Part shown: in pieces, positions 1 through 8,686 of the stretch | Numbering within the stretch: the stretch's first letter is position 1 | Layout: the number at the start of each line of letters is the position of its first letter | Assembly: GCA_963617205.1 (NCBI GenBank) | Contig: CAVEOA010000004.1 | Span: 62,001 to 126,000 of the forward strand | Origin: UBA11524 sp963617205 | GTDB taxonomy: Bacteria; Bacillota; Clostridia; Christensenellales; Aristaeellaceae | DNA length: 64,000 nucleotides | Direction of reading: 5' to 3' | Program-made: the position numbers and the translations under genes | The notes under the pieces: model-generated | Databases searched by the model: none | What the model saw: only the letters and a program-made list of their open reading frames with translations | Told to the model about the DNA's origin: nothing

Positions 1-1
1 T

Positions 2-808
2 GTCGCACGCTTCGGCGTCAACAATCCGGCGAGCCTGCGCCGCACATCGAACCTCGGCTATGACGAGAACATCTACGACCTGCTTTCTCCGAAATTCCTG
101 CCGTATTACGTCAGCGGATTCCTGAACAGCACAAAGGATTTGAACATCACCGGCATCTCCCTGCGCGATTTGGGCAGCGAGCTGCATGCGGACAAACGCC
201 GCACGGAAGTCATCAACCGCGAGCAGGCACTCATGGTTGTCAGGCATGAGCTGGCGGACATCGCTGACAGCGGCAGGCATGTGATGGTGTCCGGCGGCAA
301 CCTGTACGCCGTCAAGGGCGCAAATCACGTCATTGATGCCCCGATGGGCGCAACAGAATACGTCATCGTCGATGAAACAATTCCGCTCTACGAGATGATT
401 CTGCACGGCTGCGTGAACTACACCGGCCAGGCGATGAACACGGCGGTGAGCGAGGACTGGCAGAGTGAGCTGCTGAGCATGATTGAGTACGGCGCATCGC
501 CGCGGTACACGTTCACGGCGCAGGAAGCGTCGGATATGAAGTACACCGCGCTCAATTCGCTCTATGCGACGACGTTTGACAACTGGGCGGACAAGGCTGC
601 GGAAAACTACGCGTACCTGAACGGCGCGCTGTCCGCCGTCAGCGGTGCACAGATGGTGGAGCATACCATCATCTCCGACACGCTCCGCTCCGTTCGCTAC
701 GACAACGGCGTGACCATCTACATTAACTACGGCAGTCAGGATGCACAGGCAGACGGCAAGACGATTCCTGCCCGGGCGTATCTGCTTTCAGGAGGTGCAA
801 ACGAATGA
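2..808 (+). CDS. DUF5696 domain protein, 3' part (5' end outside window)
   Basis: The reading frame is open from base 2, so the gene begins upstream of the window and only about 268 C-terminal residues are seen. The sequence has the DUF5696 pattern as I remember it: a GGNLYAV segment, then IPLYEMILHG, IEYGASPRYT, and a final YDNGVTIYINYG followed by GKTIPA. Members are large, probably cell-surface or secreted proteins of unknown activity that are commonly encoded beside sugar ABC permeases, as here. The stop overlaps the next gene in an ATGA arrangement (805-808), so translation is probably coupled to the permease. A glycan-processing role is inferred from context only. An internal TTG at 140 could look like a start, but it has homologous sequence before it and is not the true one. 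Confidence 0.8.
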   Translation, partial: VARFGVNNPASLRRTSNLGYDENIYDLLSPKFLPYYVSGFLNSTKDLNITGISLRDLGSELHADKRRTEVINREQALMVVRHELADIADSGRHVMVSGGNLYAVKGANHVIDAPMGATEYVIVDETIPLYEMILHGCVNYTGQAMNTAVSEDWQSELLSMIEYGASPRYTFTAQEASDMKYTALNSLYATTFDNWADKAAENYAYLNGALSAVSGAQMVEHTIISDTLRSVRYDNGVTIYINYGSQDAQADGKTIPARAYLLSGGANE

Positions 809-1722
809 AGAAGCTGCGTATCTCCATGGCGGGAAAACGCGCCATTAACGGCTACGTTTTCATCCTGCCCTGGCTGCTGGGCTTCCTGCTGTTCTACGTG
901 CGAAGCCTCTACATGACGGTGGAGTTCTCCCTGAATTCCATGACCGTTCTGAGCACAGGCGGTTACAAGCTCGAATTTGTCGGGCTGAAGAACTACTACG
1001 AGGCCTTCTTTTCCCACGCGAGCTTCAAGCAGACGCTGACGACATCCATCGGCAACATGATCATCGATGTGCCGCTGATCATCTTCTTCTCGCTGTTTGT
1101 CGCGATGATCCTGAACAGGAAGATGAAGTGCCGCGGTCTGATTCGCGCAATCTTCTTCCTGCCCGTGTTGATGGGCGCGGAATCAGTCAGCAACGCGTTG
1201 AGCGTCGCGGCGCAGATGATGGCAGGCGGTTTGAGCGGCGCAAGCGCGGACATGGCGGCAGCGTCCTCCTCCGCCGGTACGCTCAACATGACGTACCTGA
1301 TGGACCTCTTTGCGCAGCTGGCACTGCCGGATGTGATTCTTGATTACATCACCGGTGCGGTCGAACGCATCAGCGACATCATTCAGGCATCCGGCGTACA
1401 GATCGTCCTGTTCATCGCGGGCCTGCAATCGATTCCGTCCTCGCTGTACGAGGTCGCGAAGATTGAGGGCGCAACGGGCTACGAGACGTTCTGGAAGGTC
1501 ACGTTCCCGATGGTTATGCCGCATATCATTACCTGCACGATTTACACCATCGTCGATGCGTTCAGCCAATCCGACGTGGTGCAGCTGGCATATGACACGG
1601 CGTTCACCGAGAGCAATTACGGTCTGTCATCGGCGTTCAGCGTGGTTTCAACGCTGATTACCTGCTCGCTGCTGGCGCTGGTGGTTTACCTGATCAGCAA
1701 GCGCACGTTCTACTACAACTGA
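805..1722 (+). CDS. Sugar ABC transporter permease, MalF/LplB type
   Basis: A 305-residue integral membrane protein with about six hydrophobic segments. It carries the EAA loop of binding-protein-dependent permeases at roughly residues 217-240 (EVAKIEGATGYETFWKVTFP), which docks on the cytoplasmic ATPase. It should form a heterodimer with the next permease and import an oligosaccharide delivered by a binding protein such as the one at 4925. A stretch rich in Ala, Ser, Gly and Met around residues 133-155 enlarges the loop before the conserved core. I believe such a loop occurs in permeases linked to DUF5696 proteins. The start is an ATG overlapping the upstream stop, with GGAGG about 9 bases before it. 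No ATPase gene lies nearby, so a shared MsmX-like ATPase is likely. Confidence 0.9.
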   Translation: MKKLRISMAGKRAINGYVFILPWLLGFLLFYVRSLYMTVEFSLNSMTVLSTGGYKLEFVGLKNYYEAFFSHASFKQTLTTSIGNMIIDVPLIIFFSLFVAMILNRKMKCRGLIRAIFFLPVLMGAESVSNALSVAAQMMAGGLSGASADMAAASSSAGTLNMTYLMDLFAQLALPDVILDYITGAVERISDIIQASGVQIVLFIAGLQSIPSSLYEVAKIEGATGYETFWKVTFPMVMPHIITCTIYTIVDAFSQSDVVQLAYDTAFTESNYGLSSAFSVVSTLITCSLLALVVYLISKRTFYYN

Positions 1723-1743
1723 TGCGAAGGAGTGTGAAAAGCA

Positions 1744-2673
1744 ATGGAAAAATGGCGCGCGTTTCGCAATTCTCCTCGCTATGAGGACGCAAAGGGTGGT
1801 GTCGTCAAGAAGGGCAAGGCGTTCCTGCTGTGGCTGCTGCGCTTTGTGCTGATTGTCGGTATTGCCTATGTCATCCTTTCGCCGGTCATCGGCATCGTCA
1901 GCCAGTCCTTCTTCTCCGACACGGACTCCGCGAACCCGATGGTTTACACCATTCCGATTGAAGGCACGCTCGAACGGTATACGACCGTTATCACGCAGAT
2001 GGATTACTTCCGTACGCTGGGTAACACGCTGATTTACACCGTCGCGCTGACGCTCATTCAAGTACTGATTTGCTCCATGGTCGGCTATGGCTTTGCGCGG
2101 TTTGACTTTCCGCTCAAGAAGCTGTGGTTCGCATGCGTCGTCATCATGATTGTCATCCCGAATCACACCATCATGCTGCCGCAGTACATGACCTTCCGAA
2201 GCATGGGACTGATGAGCGAGGCGACCCCGATGTACGTCCTGACGGTCTTTGGCACGGGTCTGCGTGCGGGTCTGTTCATCTACATCTTCAACCAGTTCTT
2301 CCGCGGGCTGCCCAAGGAAATTGAGGAGGCGGCGTTCGTCGACGGTGCGGGCACGTGGTATACCTACTTCCGCATCATGCTTGTCAACGCCATGCCGGCT
2401 GTCATCACGGTGACGGTGTTCTCGCTCGTCTGGCAGTACACCGATTCCTTCTACAGCCAGCTCTTCCGCATTCCGACGGACATGCTGCTCGCCAAGCGCC
2501 TCTCGACGCTGCAGAACAACATCTCCGCGAACCTCAAGATCATGAACGTCCGCATCCAGCGCCTGTACGTCAATGCCGGCGTTGTGCTGACGATTCTGCC
2601 GCTGCTCATCCTCTACCTGCTGCTCCAGCGCCGCTTCATTGAAGGCGTTGAACGCTCGGGTATCGTAGGCTAA
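1744..2673 (+). CDS. Carbohydrate ABC transporter permease, MalG type
   Basis: A 309-residue membrane protein, the second half of the sugar permease pair. It has a hydrophobic N-terminal helix at about residues 27-50, a periplasm-side loop, and a classical EAA motif near residues 195-220 (EIEEAAFVDGAGTWYTYFRI). AGGAG lies about 9 bases before the ATG, and only 21 bases separate it from the first permease, so the two are co-transcribed. The MalG-type half normally ends shortly after the last helix, as here (ends RSGIVG). Substrate cannot be read from sequence. The neighbouring carbohydrate-binding and esterase genes suggest a plant-derived oligosaccharide. Confidence 0.92.
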   Translation: MEKWRAFRNSPRYEDAKGGVVKKGKAFLLWLLRFVLIVGIAYVILSPVIGIVSQSFFSDTDSANPMVYTIPIEGTLERYTTVITQMDYFRTLGNTLIYTVALTLIQVLICSMVGYGFARFDFPLKKLWFACVVIMIVIPNHTIMLPQYMTFRSMGLMSEATPMYVLTVFGTGLRAGLFIYIFNQFFRGLPKEIEEAAFVDGAGTWYTYFRIMLVNAMPAVITVTVFSLVWQYTDSFYSQLFRIPTDMLLAKRLSTLQNNISANLKIMNVRIQRLYVNAGVVLTILPLLILYLLLQRRFIEGVERSGIVG

Positions 2674-2734
2674 TGAGATGAAGTAACAAAAGCTAAACGT
2701 TAGCGAATGTAAGCAAAACAATTAACATCGACAT

Positions 2735-2807
2735 ATTCGCCCATAAGGTGCACATAAGCGGCGACCAGTTGAGTCCTCCTTGCCGATACTGTACTTTATG
2801 GGCGAAT
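2735..2807. repeat. 12-bp perfect inverted repeat with 49-base loop
   Basis: ATTCGCCCATAA at 2735-2746 pairs exactly with TTATGGGCGAAT at 2796-2807. It lies after the permease genes and before the promoter of the secreted protein, and a short AT tract follows the second arm. It could act as a long-loop terminator or be a protein-binding pair. The rest of the 375-base gap (2674-3048) shows only a small GCTAA/TTAGC palindrome at 2691-2703 and the promoter described next. Confidence 0.5.
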
Positions 2808-2875
2808 TAAATCCCTCGAAAACATTTTTTCGGAGAGTTTCGGTCAAAAAGAGCGATTTTTTCGTGATTTACCAG

Positions 2876-2905
2876 TTGACTTACAGTGCAGGTTTGTGCT
2901 ATGAT
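2876..2905 (+). promoter_or_regulatory. Sigma-A promoter for the secreted repeat protein
   Basis: TTGACT at 2876-2881 and TATGAT at 2900-2905 with an 18-base spacer, in an AT-rich stretch. Transcription would start near 2912, giving a leader of about 140 bases before the GTG start at 3049. Confidence 0.65.
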
Positions 2906-3048
2906 GGGAGTAGAGAAGCCATGGCGTATTTGGCTCAAAATTGACCGGTATGGCAGGCTGCTGATTGTCGTCCAAAAGGAAACCATGGTAACAAGCTGCA
3001 CAAACGGAACCAAGTCCTTGGAAAAGGGACATGAAGGAGGTTATCCAA

Positions 3049-4803
3049 GTGAAAAAGGTCGTTTCTGTTCTGTTGCTTGCGTGCATGCTGGTGATGAGCT
3101 GCGCTTTTGCAGAGGTTGCATCGCCGGTGGCGGGCGAGGTGAAGACCAACATCGACTTTGCGGATGAGAACGTCGCGTTCCTCGGTCTGGACATGACCCT
3201 GGGCAACGCGGATGCCGCAGAGCTGAGCGTGATTGACTATCAGAACGGCAAGGCGCTGTGCGTCAGCCCTGTTGCGGCTGGCAAGGTGCCGTACGTTTCC
3301 CTGAACATTGATGGTCTGCTGGGCGAAAACCTGGACAAGGCTGTCAAGATGACCTTCGATGTCGGCGTCGAGCTGGGCACGGACGGTGCCTTCTACGCGC
3401 AGTCCGGCAAGGTCTACATGGTCAGCGGCGAGGACAGCTCCAAGAAGGAGGCTGACTGGTCGGTGTACATGGAGCGCAAGAATCCCAAGACCGCGACAGT
3501 GAACATCCCCGAGGGTGCGCTCGTGTCCGGCCGCGGCGACACGCTTCAGATCAGCAAGGAAGTTGACAACTTCACCGCATCCGGTAAGTTTGACGGTGAG
3601 GCGCCGCGTGATTTTTACATCAGCAACCTCCAGTTTTTCGATGTGGAAGGCAATGCGCTGCCCATCGACACGACGGCTGTTTGGACGGCGCCGGAAACCG
3701 GCGAGGATCGCACGAACCTCTACGACGTGAAGAACGCGGTTGAATTCGCGGGCTTTGCGTGCGAGGGCAGCGGCTGGGGTCAGAATGGCTTCGATATTCC
3801 GCAGGAAATCATCGATGCGCTCGTGCCCGGCTCTGTGATTGAAATTTCCTTCGAGTCCGAGGACGGCTCGATGTGGATTGTCATGCCGGATGCGGCAGCG
3901 GGCTGGACGCGCGTTGCGCAGGGGACGGCGGCAATCAACAACAGCGGCACGGTCTGCCAGATTACGTATGAACAGATTGCGGCGCTGCTGGGTGAAGACA
4001 AGTCGACGTGGGGCACCCGCATGCAGTGCGAGGCCTCCAGCGCGTGGAAGGTCTATGCCGTGAAGGTCGGCGAAAAGACGCCGCGCATGGTCGCCTCCGA
4101 GCTCGTTTCCTTCGATGGCTTTGCATGCGAGGGCAGCGGCTGGGGTCAGAACGGCTTTGACATCCCCGATACGGTGCGCGATGCACTCGTGCCCGGTACG
4201 GCGGTGCAGATTGACTTCGAGTCCGAGGACGGCACGATGTGGATCGTCATGCCTGACTCCGCGGCGGGCTGGATGCGTGTCGCGCAGGGCGAAGCAACGA
4301 TCTCCGGCGGCAAGGCGTATGTGACGTACGAGCAGATTGCTGCGGCGTGCGGCGAAGACAAGTCCACCTGGGGCACCCGCATGCAGTGCGAAGCCTCCAG
4401 CGCATGGAAGGTCTACGCGGTGACTGTCGTCAGCATTGATTACATGGTTGGTTCTCATGATAACATCGCGTTCGAGGGCGCGGCGTGCGAAGGCAGTGCA
4501 TGGGGACAGAACGGCGTCGAGATGCCTGAAAACATCATTGCGGCGCTCGTGCCCGGTGCGGTCATCAACATCTCCTACGAGTCCGAGACGAACAACATCT
4601 GGATTGTCATGCCTGACGCGGCTGCCGGCTGGTCCCGCATTCAGCAGCAGACGGCTGTGACGGATGGCGCTGTGGCGCAGATCACCTTCGAGCAGATCGC
4701 AGCGGTTTGCGGCGATGATGTTTCCACGTGGGGCAGCCGGATGCAGTTTGAATCCGATGGCGCGTGGAAGGTCTACGCTGTGACGGTCGGTCAGAGCAAC
4801 TGA
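3049..4803 (+). CDS. Secreted protein with three repeated CBM-like domains
   Basis: A 584-residue exported protein. I place the start at GTG 3049, because AAGGAGG at 3034-3040 is 8 bases upstream; the ATG at 3031 would put that site inside the gene. The product begins MKKVVSVLLLACMLVMSCAFA, a clear signal peptide with an AFA/E cleavage site. Residues about 25-225 form a non-repeated region. Then come three copies of a domain of about 110 residues (starts near bases 3739, 4105 and 4465). Each has a CEGSGWGQNG-type motif, an ALVPG segment, a WIVMPDAAAGW strand, and a closing STWG.RMQ/WKVYAV motif. The beta-rich, Trp-rich pattern resembles carbohydrate-binding modules, but I do not recognise the family. 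It sits between the permeases and the binding protein, so it may capture substrate at the surface. Confidence 0.75.
   Translation: MKKVVSVLLLACMLVMSCAFAEVASPVAGEVKTNIDFADENVAFLGLDMTLGNADAAELSVIDYQNGKALCVSPVAAGKVPYVSLNIDGLLGENLDKAVKMTFDVGVELGTDGAFYAQSGKVYMVSGEDSSKKEADWSVYMERKNPKTATVNIPEGALVSGRGDTLQISKEVDNFTASGKFDGEAPRDFYISNLQFFDVEGNALPIDTTAVWTAPETGEDRTNLYDVKNAVEFAGFACEGSGWGQNGFDIPQEIIDALVPGSVIEISFESEDGSMWIVMPDAAAGWTRVAQGTAAINNSGTVCQITYEQIAALLGEDKSTWGTRMQCEASSAWKVYAVKVGEKTPRMVASELVSFDGFACEGSGWGQNGFDIPDTVRDALVPGTAVQIDFESEDGTMWIVMPDSAAGWMRVAQGEATISGGKAYVTYEQIAAACGEDKSTWGTRMQCEASSAWKVYAVTVVSIDYMVGSHDNIAFEGAACEGSAWGQNGVEMPENIIAALVPGAVINISYESETNNIWIVMPDAAAGWSRIQQQTAVTDGAVAQITFEQIAAVCGDDVSTWGSRMQFESDGAWKVYAVTVGQSN
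3739..4800 (+). repeat. Three tandem domain repeats of about 110 codons
   Basis: Units begin near 3739, 4105 and 4465. Units 1 and 2 are closely similar at DNA and protein level (for example the shared protein string CEGSGWGQNGFDIP). Unit 3 has diverged more (CEGSAWGQNGVEMP). The repeats lie wholly inside the secreted protein gene. Confidence 0.85.
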
Positions 4804-4842
4804 ACGCCGGCTGACAAGGCAGTCCAATCAAAATGAACCTTA

Positions 4843-4877
4843 CGGAGGAGGTTGGGATGCGTCCTGACCTTCCTCCG
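4843..4877 (+). promoter_or_regulatory. Intercistronic hairpin
   Basis: CGGAGGA at 4843-4849 pairs with TCCTCCG at 4871-4877 in the 121-base gap before the binding-protein gene. No T-run follows. It may be an RNA-stabilising or attenuating stem that raises the binding protein's level relative to its neighbours. The first arm also resembles a ribosome site. Confidence 0.4.
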
Positions 4878-4924
4878 CAGATGTTAGACGTACCCCAATA
4901 AGCAGCAAGGAGGACTCAAATTCA

Positions 4925-6331
4925 ATGAAAAAGTTTGCCGCACTTTTGCTCGCCCTGACGATGGTGCTGAGCATGACCGTCATCGCCGCCTCCGCCGAGG
5001 AGACGCGCGTGATCACCATCGGTACGACGTGGGATGTTTACTGGGACTCCTTTGATGAATCCATCGATGCAAACCCCTACTACAGCGGCACGACGGCGGA
5101 CGAATTGCAGTTCGCGAACGTGAAGAAGATCGAAGAAAAGTGGAACGTGAAGTTTGAATATATCAACCTGACGTACGCAGGCGCGAAGGAGTCCATCAAC
5201 ACCTCCGTGCTGGCAGGTACGCCGGACGTTGATATCTATATGCTCGACCTGCCGATTTCCGCGCCTGCCGCGGCGAACGGCTACGTGGTTGACATGCGCG
5301 ACGTGCTGCCCAGCGACAACGCTGTCCTGCAGGGCACCGACCCCGTCATGTCCTACATCGACACCGGCAGCGGCGCTGTGCAGCTGCTCTGCGCCAACAA
5401 CGCGGAAAACATGGTCGGTTCGACCATGCCGCTCGCATTCAACCTGCAGATGATCGAGGACGCGAACCTTGAGGATCCGCGCGATCTGGTCGAAAAAGGC
5501 GAATGGACGTGGGATAAGTTCCGCGAATACTGCATTAAGCTGACGAAGGACACCGACGGCGATGGCAACATCGATGTGTACGGCTTCGGCGGCTGGCCGG
5601 GCGACTACTTCCTGAATCTGGTGATGTCCAACGGCACCAATATTGCCGCAACTGCGATTGAGAACCTGTCCTCGCCTGAGGTTGGCGAAGTGCTGCAGTT
5701 CATCCAGGACCTGAACCTGGTGGACAAGGTCATGTATCCGATTCCGGAAGAGAACGGCTGGGACGTCTGCCGCTTTCTGTATCGCGACGGCAAGGTCGCC
5801 TTTACGCCCATTGCCGCCTGGATTATGGACTCCAATGCTGACTATGCGTTTCAGAAGCCTGACGGCGTAACGCTCGATTTCGACATGATCTTCATTCCGT
5901 GGCCTGTCGGACCGCACGGCAACGCGGAAACCAACGCCCAGAAGATAACCCAGAACTCCACCTTCGTCATTCCGGTCGGCGTGGAGGATCCGGAGCTTGT
6001 GTTCAACGTGCTCTATGATCTGCTCAACTGGTACGGCTACGATGCCGAAAGCGAGGATGGCGGCGAAGCGGCTCTTGCTATCCGCGACGATCCTGAAACG
6101 CTCGGCTGGTGGTACGGCGTGACCGCGAAGGATATCGACCTGCAGGATTACAACTTTGAAATCATGATGGAAATGGGCCGCCATCAGATGCTGGACAACT
6201 ATGCCAGCATCAGCAGCGAGTATGAGCTGCCGCTGCGCGAGTTCATCAACGGCGAATACACGACTGCACAGCTGCAGGAGACGTATCGCCAGGAAATCCA
6301 GAACGGCATCAACGCTCTGCTTGGCAACTAA
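4925..6331 (+). CDS. Extracellular sugar-binding protein of ABC transporter (family 1)
   Basis: A 468-residue exported solute-binding protein. The signal peptide is MKKFAALLLALTMVLSMTVIAASA, cleaved before EET. No lipobox Cys is seen, which is unusual for a Gram-positive binding protein and suggests an alternative anchor or a released form. The family-1 fold is indicated by the early segment on sugar capture (VKFEYINLTYAGAKESI), the LAGTPDVDIYMLD hinge region and a C-terminal part ending with a TTAQLQETYRQEIQNGINALL helix. AAGGAGG lies 10 bases before the ATG. With the two permeases it completes a sugar importer except for the ATPase. Confidence 0.9.
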   Translation: MKKFAALLLALTMVLSMTVIAASAEETRVITIGTTWDVYWDSFDESIDANPYYSGTTADELQFANVKKIEEKWNVKFEYINLTYAGAKESINTSVLAGTPDVDIYMLDLPISAPAAANGYVVDMRDVLPSDNAVLQGTDPVMSYIDTGSGAVQLLCANNAENMVGSTMPLAFNLQMIEDANLEDPRDLVEKGEWTWDKFREYCIKLTKDTDGDGNIDVYGFGGWPGDYFLNLVMSNGTNIAATAIENLSSPEVGEVLQFIQDLNLVDKVMYPIPEENGWDVCRFLYRDGKVAFTPIAAWIMDSNADYAFQKPDGVTLDFDMIFIPWPVGPHGNAETNAQKITQNSTFVIPVGVEDPELVFNVLYDLLNWYGYDAESEDGGEAALAIRDDPETLGWWYGVTAKDIDLQDYNFEIMMEMGRHQMLDNYASISSEYELPLREFINGEYTTAQLQETYRQEIQNGINALLGN

Positions 6332-6347
6332 TCCGGTGTAAACACAG

Positions 6348-6380
6348 CCTCCATCGCGGGTTTGCCTGCGGTGGAGGTTT
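6348..6380 (+). terminator. Rho-independent terminator after sugar-binding protein
   Basis: CCTCCATCGC (6348-6357) pairs with GCGGTGGAGG (6368-6377) with one G-U type wobble, followed by TTTCT. The rest of the 6332-6508 gap shows nothing else convincing. Confidence 0.6.
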
Positions 6381-6508
6381 CTGATGCTCATGCAACACCG
6401 CACAATTCGGTGAAGCCGCTGAATGTGCCCTTTGCGTCTGCCGGATAATTCACCATTCATCGGACCACATCATTTGAGTATTCCCTTAATAGAAAGGCTG
6501 ACCGTGAT

Positions 6509-7570
6509 ATGCAACCAGATGAACAGCGCATCTGCCCGAGTGACAGCCGCCTGCAATACACAGGCCGCGTCGATTTTGAGGATCCTGACAACCCTGTATT
6601 CCTTTTTACCGCGTCGTATGTGCGCATCCGCATGGTCGGGCGCTATCTGCGCGTCATCCTGACGAACACGCATCACCTGTGGGAAAACCGGCTGGGCGTC
6701 GTCATCAACGGCGAACAGTTTGGCGTACTGCTCAAGTGGAATGCTGTGAACGAAATCGACCTGTCCGACCATCTGCGCGACGGCGAAAATGACGTGATGC
6801 TCTTCAAGCGACAGGACAGCTGCTGCAGAATCACGCTCCATGCGCTGATGATCGGTGCTTCGGATACACTGCTCAATCCGCCGGAAAGGCAAACGCGGCG
6901 CATCGAATTTTACGGCGACAGCGTGTCGGCAGGGGAAGTCAGCGAAGCGGCGGATTATGCAGGAAAGCTTGATCCGCCGGATCACAATGCGCGGTATAAC
7001 AACGTGTACTTCAGCTATGCGTGGCAGGCGGCGCGGCTGCTCAATGCGGAAATCAGCGATATTGCGCAGGGTGGCATCGCGCTGCAGGACGGCAACGGCT
7101 ACTTCTTTGACACGGGGATGCTCTCGTGCTGGGATAAGCTCGCGTACAATCCGTATTTCGGCGCATTGAAGCCATGGGATTTCAGCCGCTTTACGCCGCA
7201 CGTGGTCGTCGTCGCCATCGGGCAGAATGACAGGGCGAAGGGCGATTTCATGGCGGAGGATTACGCGGGCGTGAAGGCGCAGCAGTGGCGCAGCGACTAT
7301 GAAGGCTTCATCCGCGCAATTCGGGCAAAATATCCGCAGGCACACATTCTGCTGACGACGACCATCATGCAGCATACGCCGGAATGGGATGACGCGATAG
7401 AAGCGGTCTGCCGGAAGCTGTCGGATTCGCGGGTACATCATTTCCTGTATACAAGGAACGGACGCGGCACACCCGGGCATGTCCGCGCATCGGAGGCGGC
7501 GGAAATGGCACAGGAGCTGGCTGCGTATATCGAATCTATCCCGAACGTGTGGCAGGAGGAAAACGCATGA
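6509..7570 (+). CDS. SGNH/GDSL hydrolase, CE2-like esterase (copy 1)
   Basis: A 353-residue protein without a signal peptide. Residues about 1-125 form an N-terminal beta domain of the kind found in CE2 acetyl-esterases. The SGNH catalytic domain follows: block I YGDSVSAGE (nucleophile Ser), block III AIGQNDR with its Asn, and a C-terminal GTPGHVRASEAAEMAQEL block with the catalytic His. It probably removes acetyl groups from imported oligosaccharides in the cytoplasm. It is clearly paralogous to the next gene, with the same domain order and motifs, and its stop overlaps that start (ATGA at 7567-7570). AGAAAGG lies upstream of the ATG at a slightly long spacing. Confidence 0.85.
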   Translation: MQPDEQRICPSDSRLQYTGRVDFEDPDNPVFLFTASYVRIRMVGRYLRVILTNTHHLWENRLGVVINGEQFGVLLKWNAVNEIDLSDHLRDGENDVMLFKRQDSCCRITLHALMIGASDTLLNPPERQTRRIEFYGDSVSAGEVSEAADYAGKLDPPDHNARYNNVYFSYAWQAARLLNAEISDIAQGGIALQDGNGYFFDTGMLSCWDKLAYNPYFGALKPWDFSRFTPHVVVVAIGQNDRAKGDFMAEDYAGVKAQQWRSDYEGFIRAIRAKYPQAHILLTTTIMQHTPEWDDAIEAVCRKLSDSRVHHFLYTRNGRGTPGHVRASEAAEMAQELAAYIESIPNVWQEENA

Positions 7571-8634
7571 AGATTGTGCTTCAGGCTGGCGAAAAACGGA
7601 TTGCGCCGTCAGATCCCTGCATTCGATACACGGGCAGAATCGACGACCGCAATCCGGACGCGCCGATGCTGGTGTATGTCTGCTCCTCTGCGGAGATGAT
7701 TGTCACGGGTCGTGTTCTGCGCATCTTTCTGGAGAATAGGCGCGCCTTCTACCAGAATCGGCTGGGTGTAATCATCAACGGCGTGCAGACGAGCGTGCTG
7801 TTATCGGACGGTGAACAGGCAATAGACCTGTCTGACCGGCTGACAGACGGCGAAAATCACGTCCTGCTGTTCAAACGGCAGGATTGCTGCCATGCGATGG
7901 TGCTGCGCGGCTTTGCAGTCGCGGAGGATGCGCAACTGCGGATGCTTCCGCCGCGCCCGAATCGCCGCATCGAGGTGTATGGCGACAGCGTGTCAGCAGG
8001 GGAGGTGTCCGAGGCAGAATTTGCATGCGGACAGACGGACCCCGAAGGGCATGAAGGGCGCTACAGCAATGGTTATTGGAGCTATGCATGGCAGACGGCG
8101 CGCCTGCTGGGCGCTGAACTGCACGACAACGCGACCGGCGGCATGGCGCTGCTGGATGGTACGGGCTACTTCAATATGCCGGACACCATCGGTATGCTGA
8201 GCGCGTGGGACAAGGTGAACTTCTATCCGCCGCTGGGCGAAACGATCGAGTGGGACTTCAGCCGGTATACGCCGCATGTTGTGATTGCTGCCATCGGGCA
8301 GAATGACGCACATCCGGTCAATACCATGGCGGAGGATGAGCACGGCGCACAGGCGGAGCGCTGGAAAAGCGCTTACGCCGGATGGATTGGCGAAATCAGG
8401 AGGGTCTACCCGAATGCGTATATCATTCTGACGACAACGATTCTCGGACACGATGCGTCGTGGGATCGCGCGATTGACGAGGTTTGCCGCAGGCTGGCTG
8501 ATCCGAAAATCAGGCATTTCCTGTATACAAGGAACGGCTGCGGCACGCCCGGACATGTCCGCCGCAGCGAGGCAGCGCAGATGGCGCAGGAGTTAGCTGG
8601 AGTGATCGATTCGCTGCCGGATGTGTGGCAATGA
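7567..8634 (+). CDS. SGNH/GDSL hydrolase, CE2-like esterase (copy 2)
   Basis: A 355-residue paralogue of the preceding gene. I start it at ATG 7567 because AGGAGG at 7554-7559 is 7 bases upstream; a GTG at 7549 would precede that site. It shows the N-terminal beta domain (residues about 1-130), then YGDSVSAGE, AIGQNDA and GTPGHVRRSEAAQMAQEL. Insertions relative to copy 1 near the middle (around CGQTDPEGHEGRYSN and FNMPDTIGML) suggest different substrate pockets. Likely an intracellular carbohydrate de-esterifying enzyme co-translated with copy 1. Confidence 0.85.
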   Translation: MKIVLQAGEKRIAPSDPCIRYTGRIDDRNPDAPMLVYVCSSAEMIVTGRVLRIFLENRRAFYQNRLGVIINGVQTSVLLSDGEQAIDLSDRLTDGENHVLLFKRQDCCHAMVLRGFAVAEDAQLRMLPPRPNRRIEVYGDSVSAGEVSEAEFACGQTDPEGHEGRYSNGYWSYAWQTARLLGAELHDNATGGMALLDGTGYFNMPDTIGMLSAWDKVNFYPPLGETIEWDFSRYTPHVVIAAIGQNDAHPVNTMAEDEHGAQAERWKSAYAGWIGEIRRVYPNAYIILTTTILGHDASWDRAIDEVCRRLADPKIRHFLYTRNGCGTPGHVRRSEAAQMAQELAGVIDSLPDVWQ

Positions 8635-8672
8635 AAAAAGCAGCCCCTTGAGCGATGAACTCAGGGGGCTGC
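8634..8672 (-). terminator. Terminator of guaB (also usable by the esterase operon)
   Basis: GCAGCCCCTTGAG (8640-8652) pairs with CTCAGGGGGCTGC (8660-8672). Read on the minus strand, the stem is followed by a run of six T. On the plus strand a weaker T-rich tail follows, so convergent use is possible. Confidence 0.8.
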
Positions 8673-8686
8673 CTGCTGTTTGAAAA

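Noticed and set aside
2935..4827. Open frame of 630 codons on the minus strand
   Set aside because: Antisense shadow of the secreted repeat protein; its apparent repeats merely mirror the real ones.
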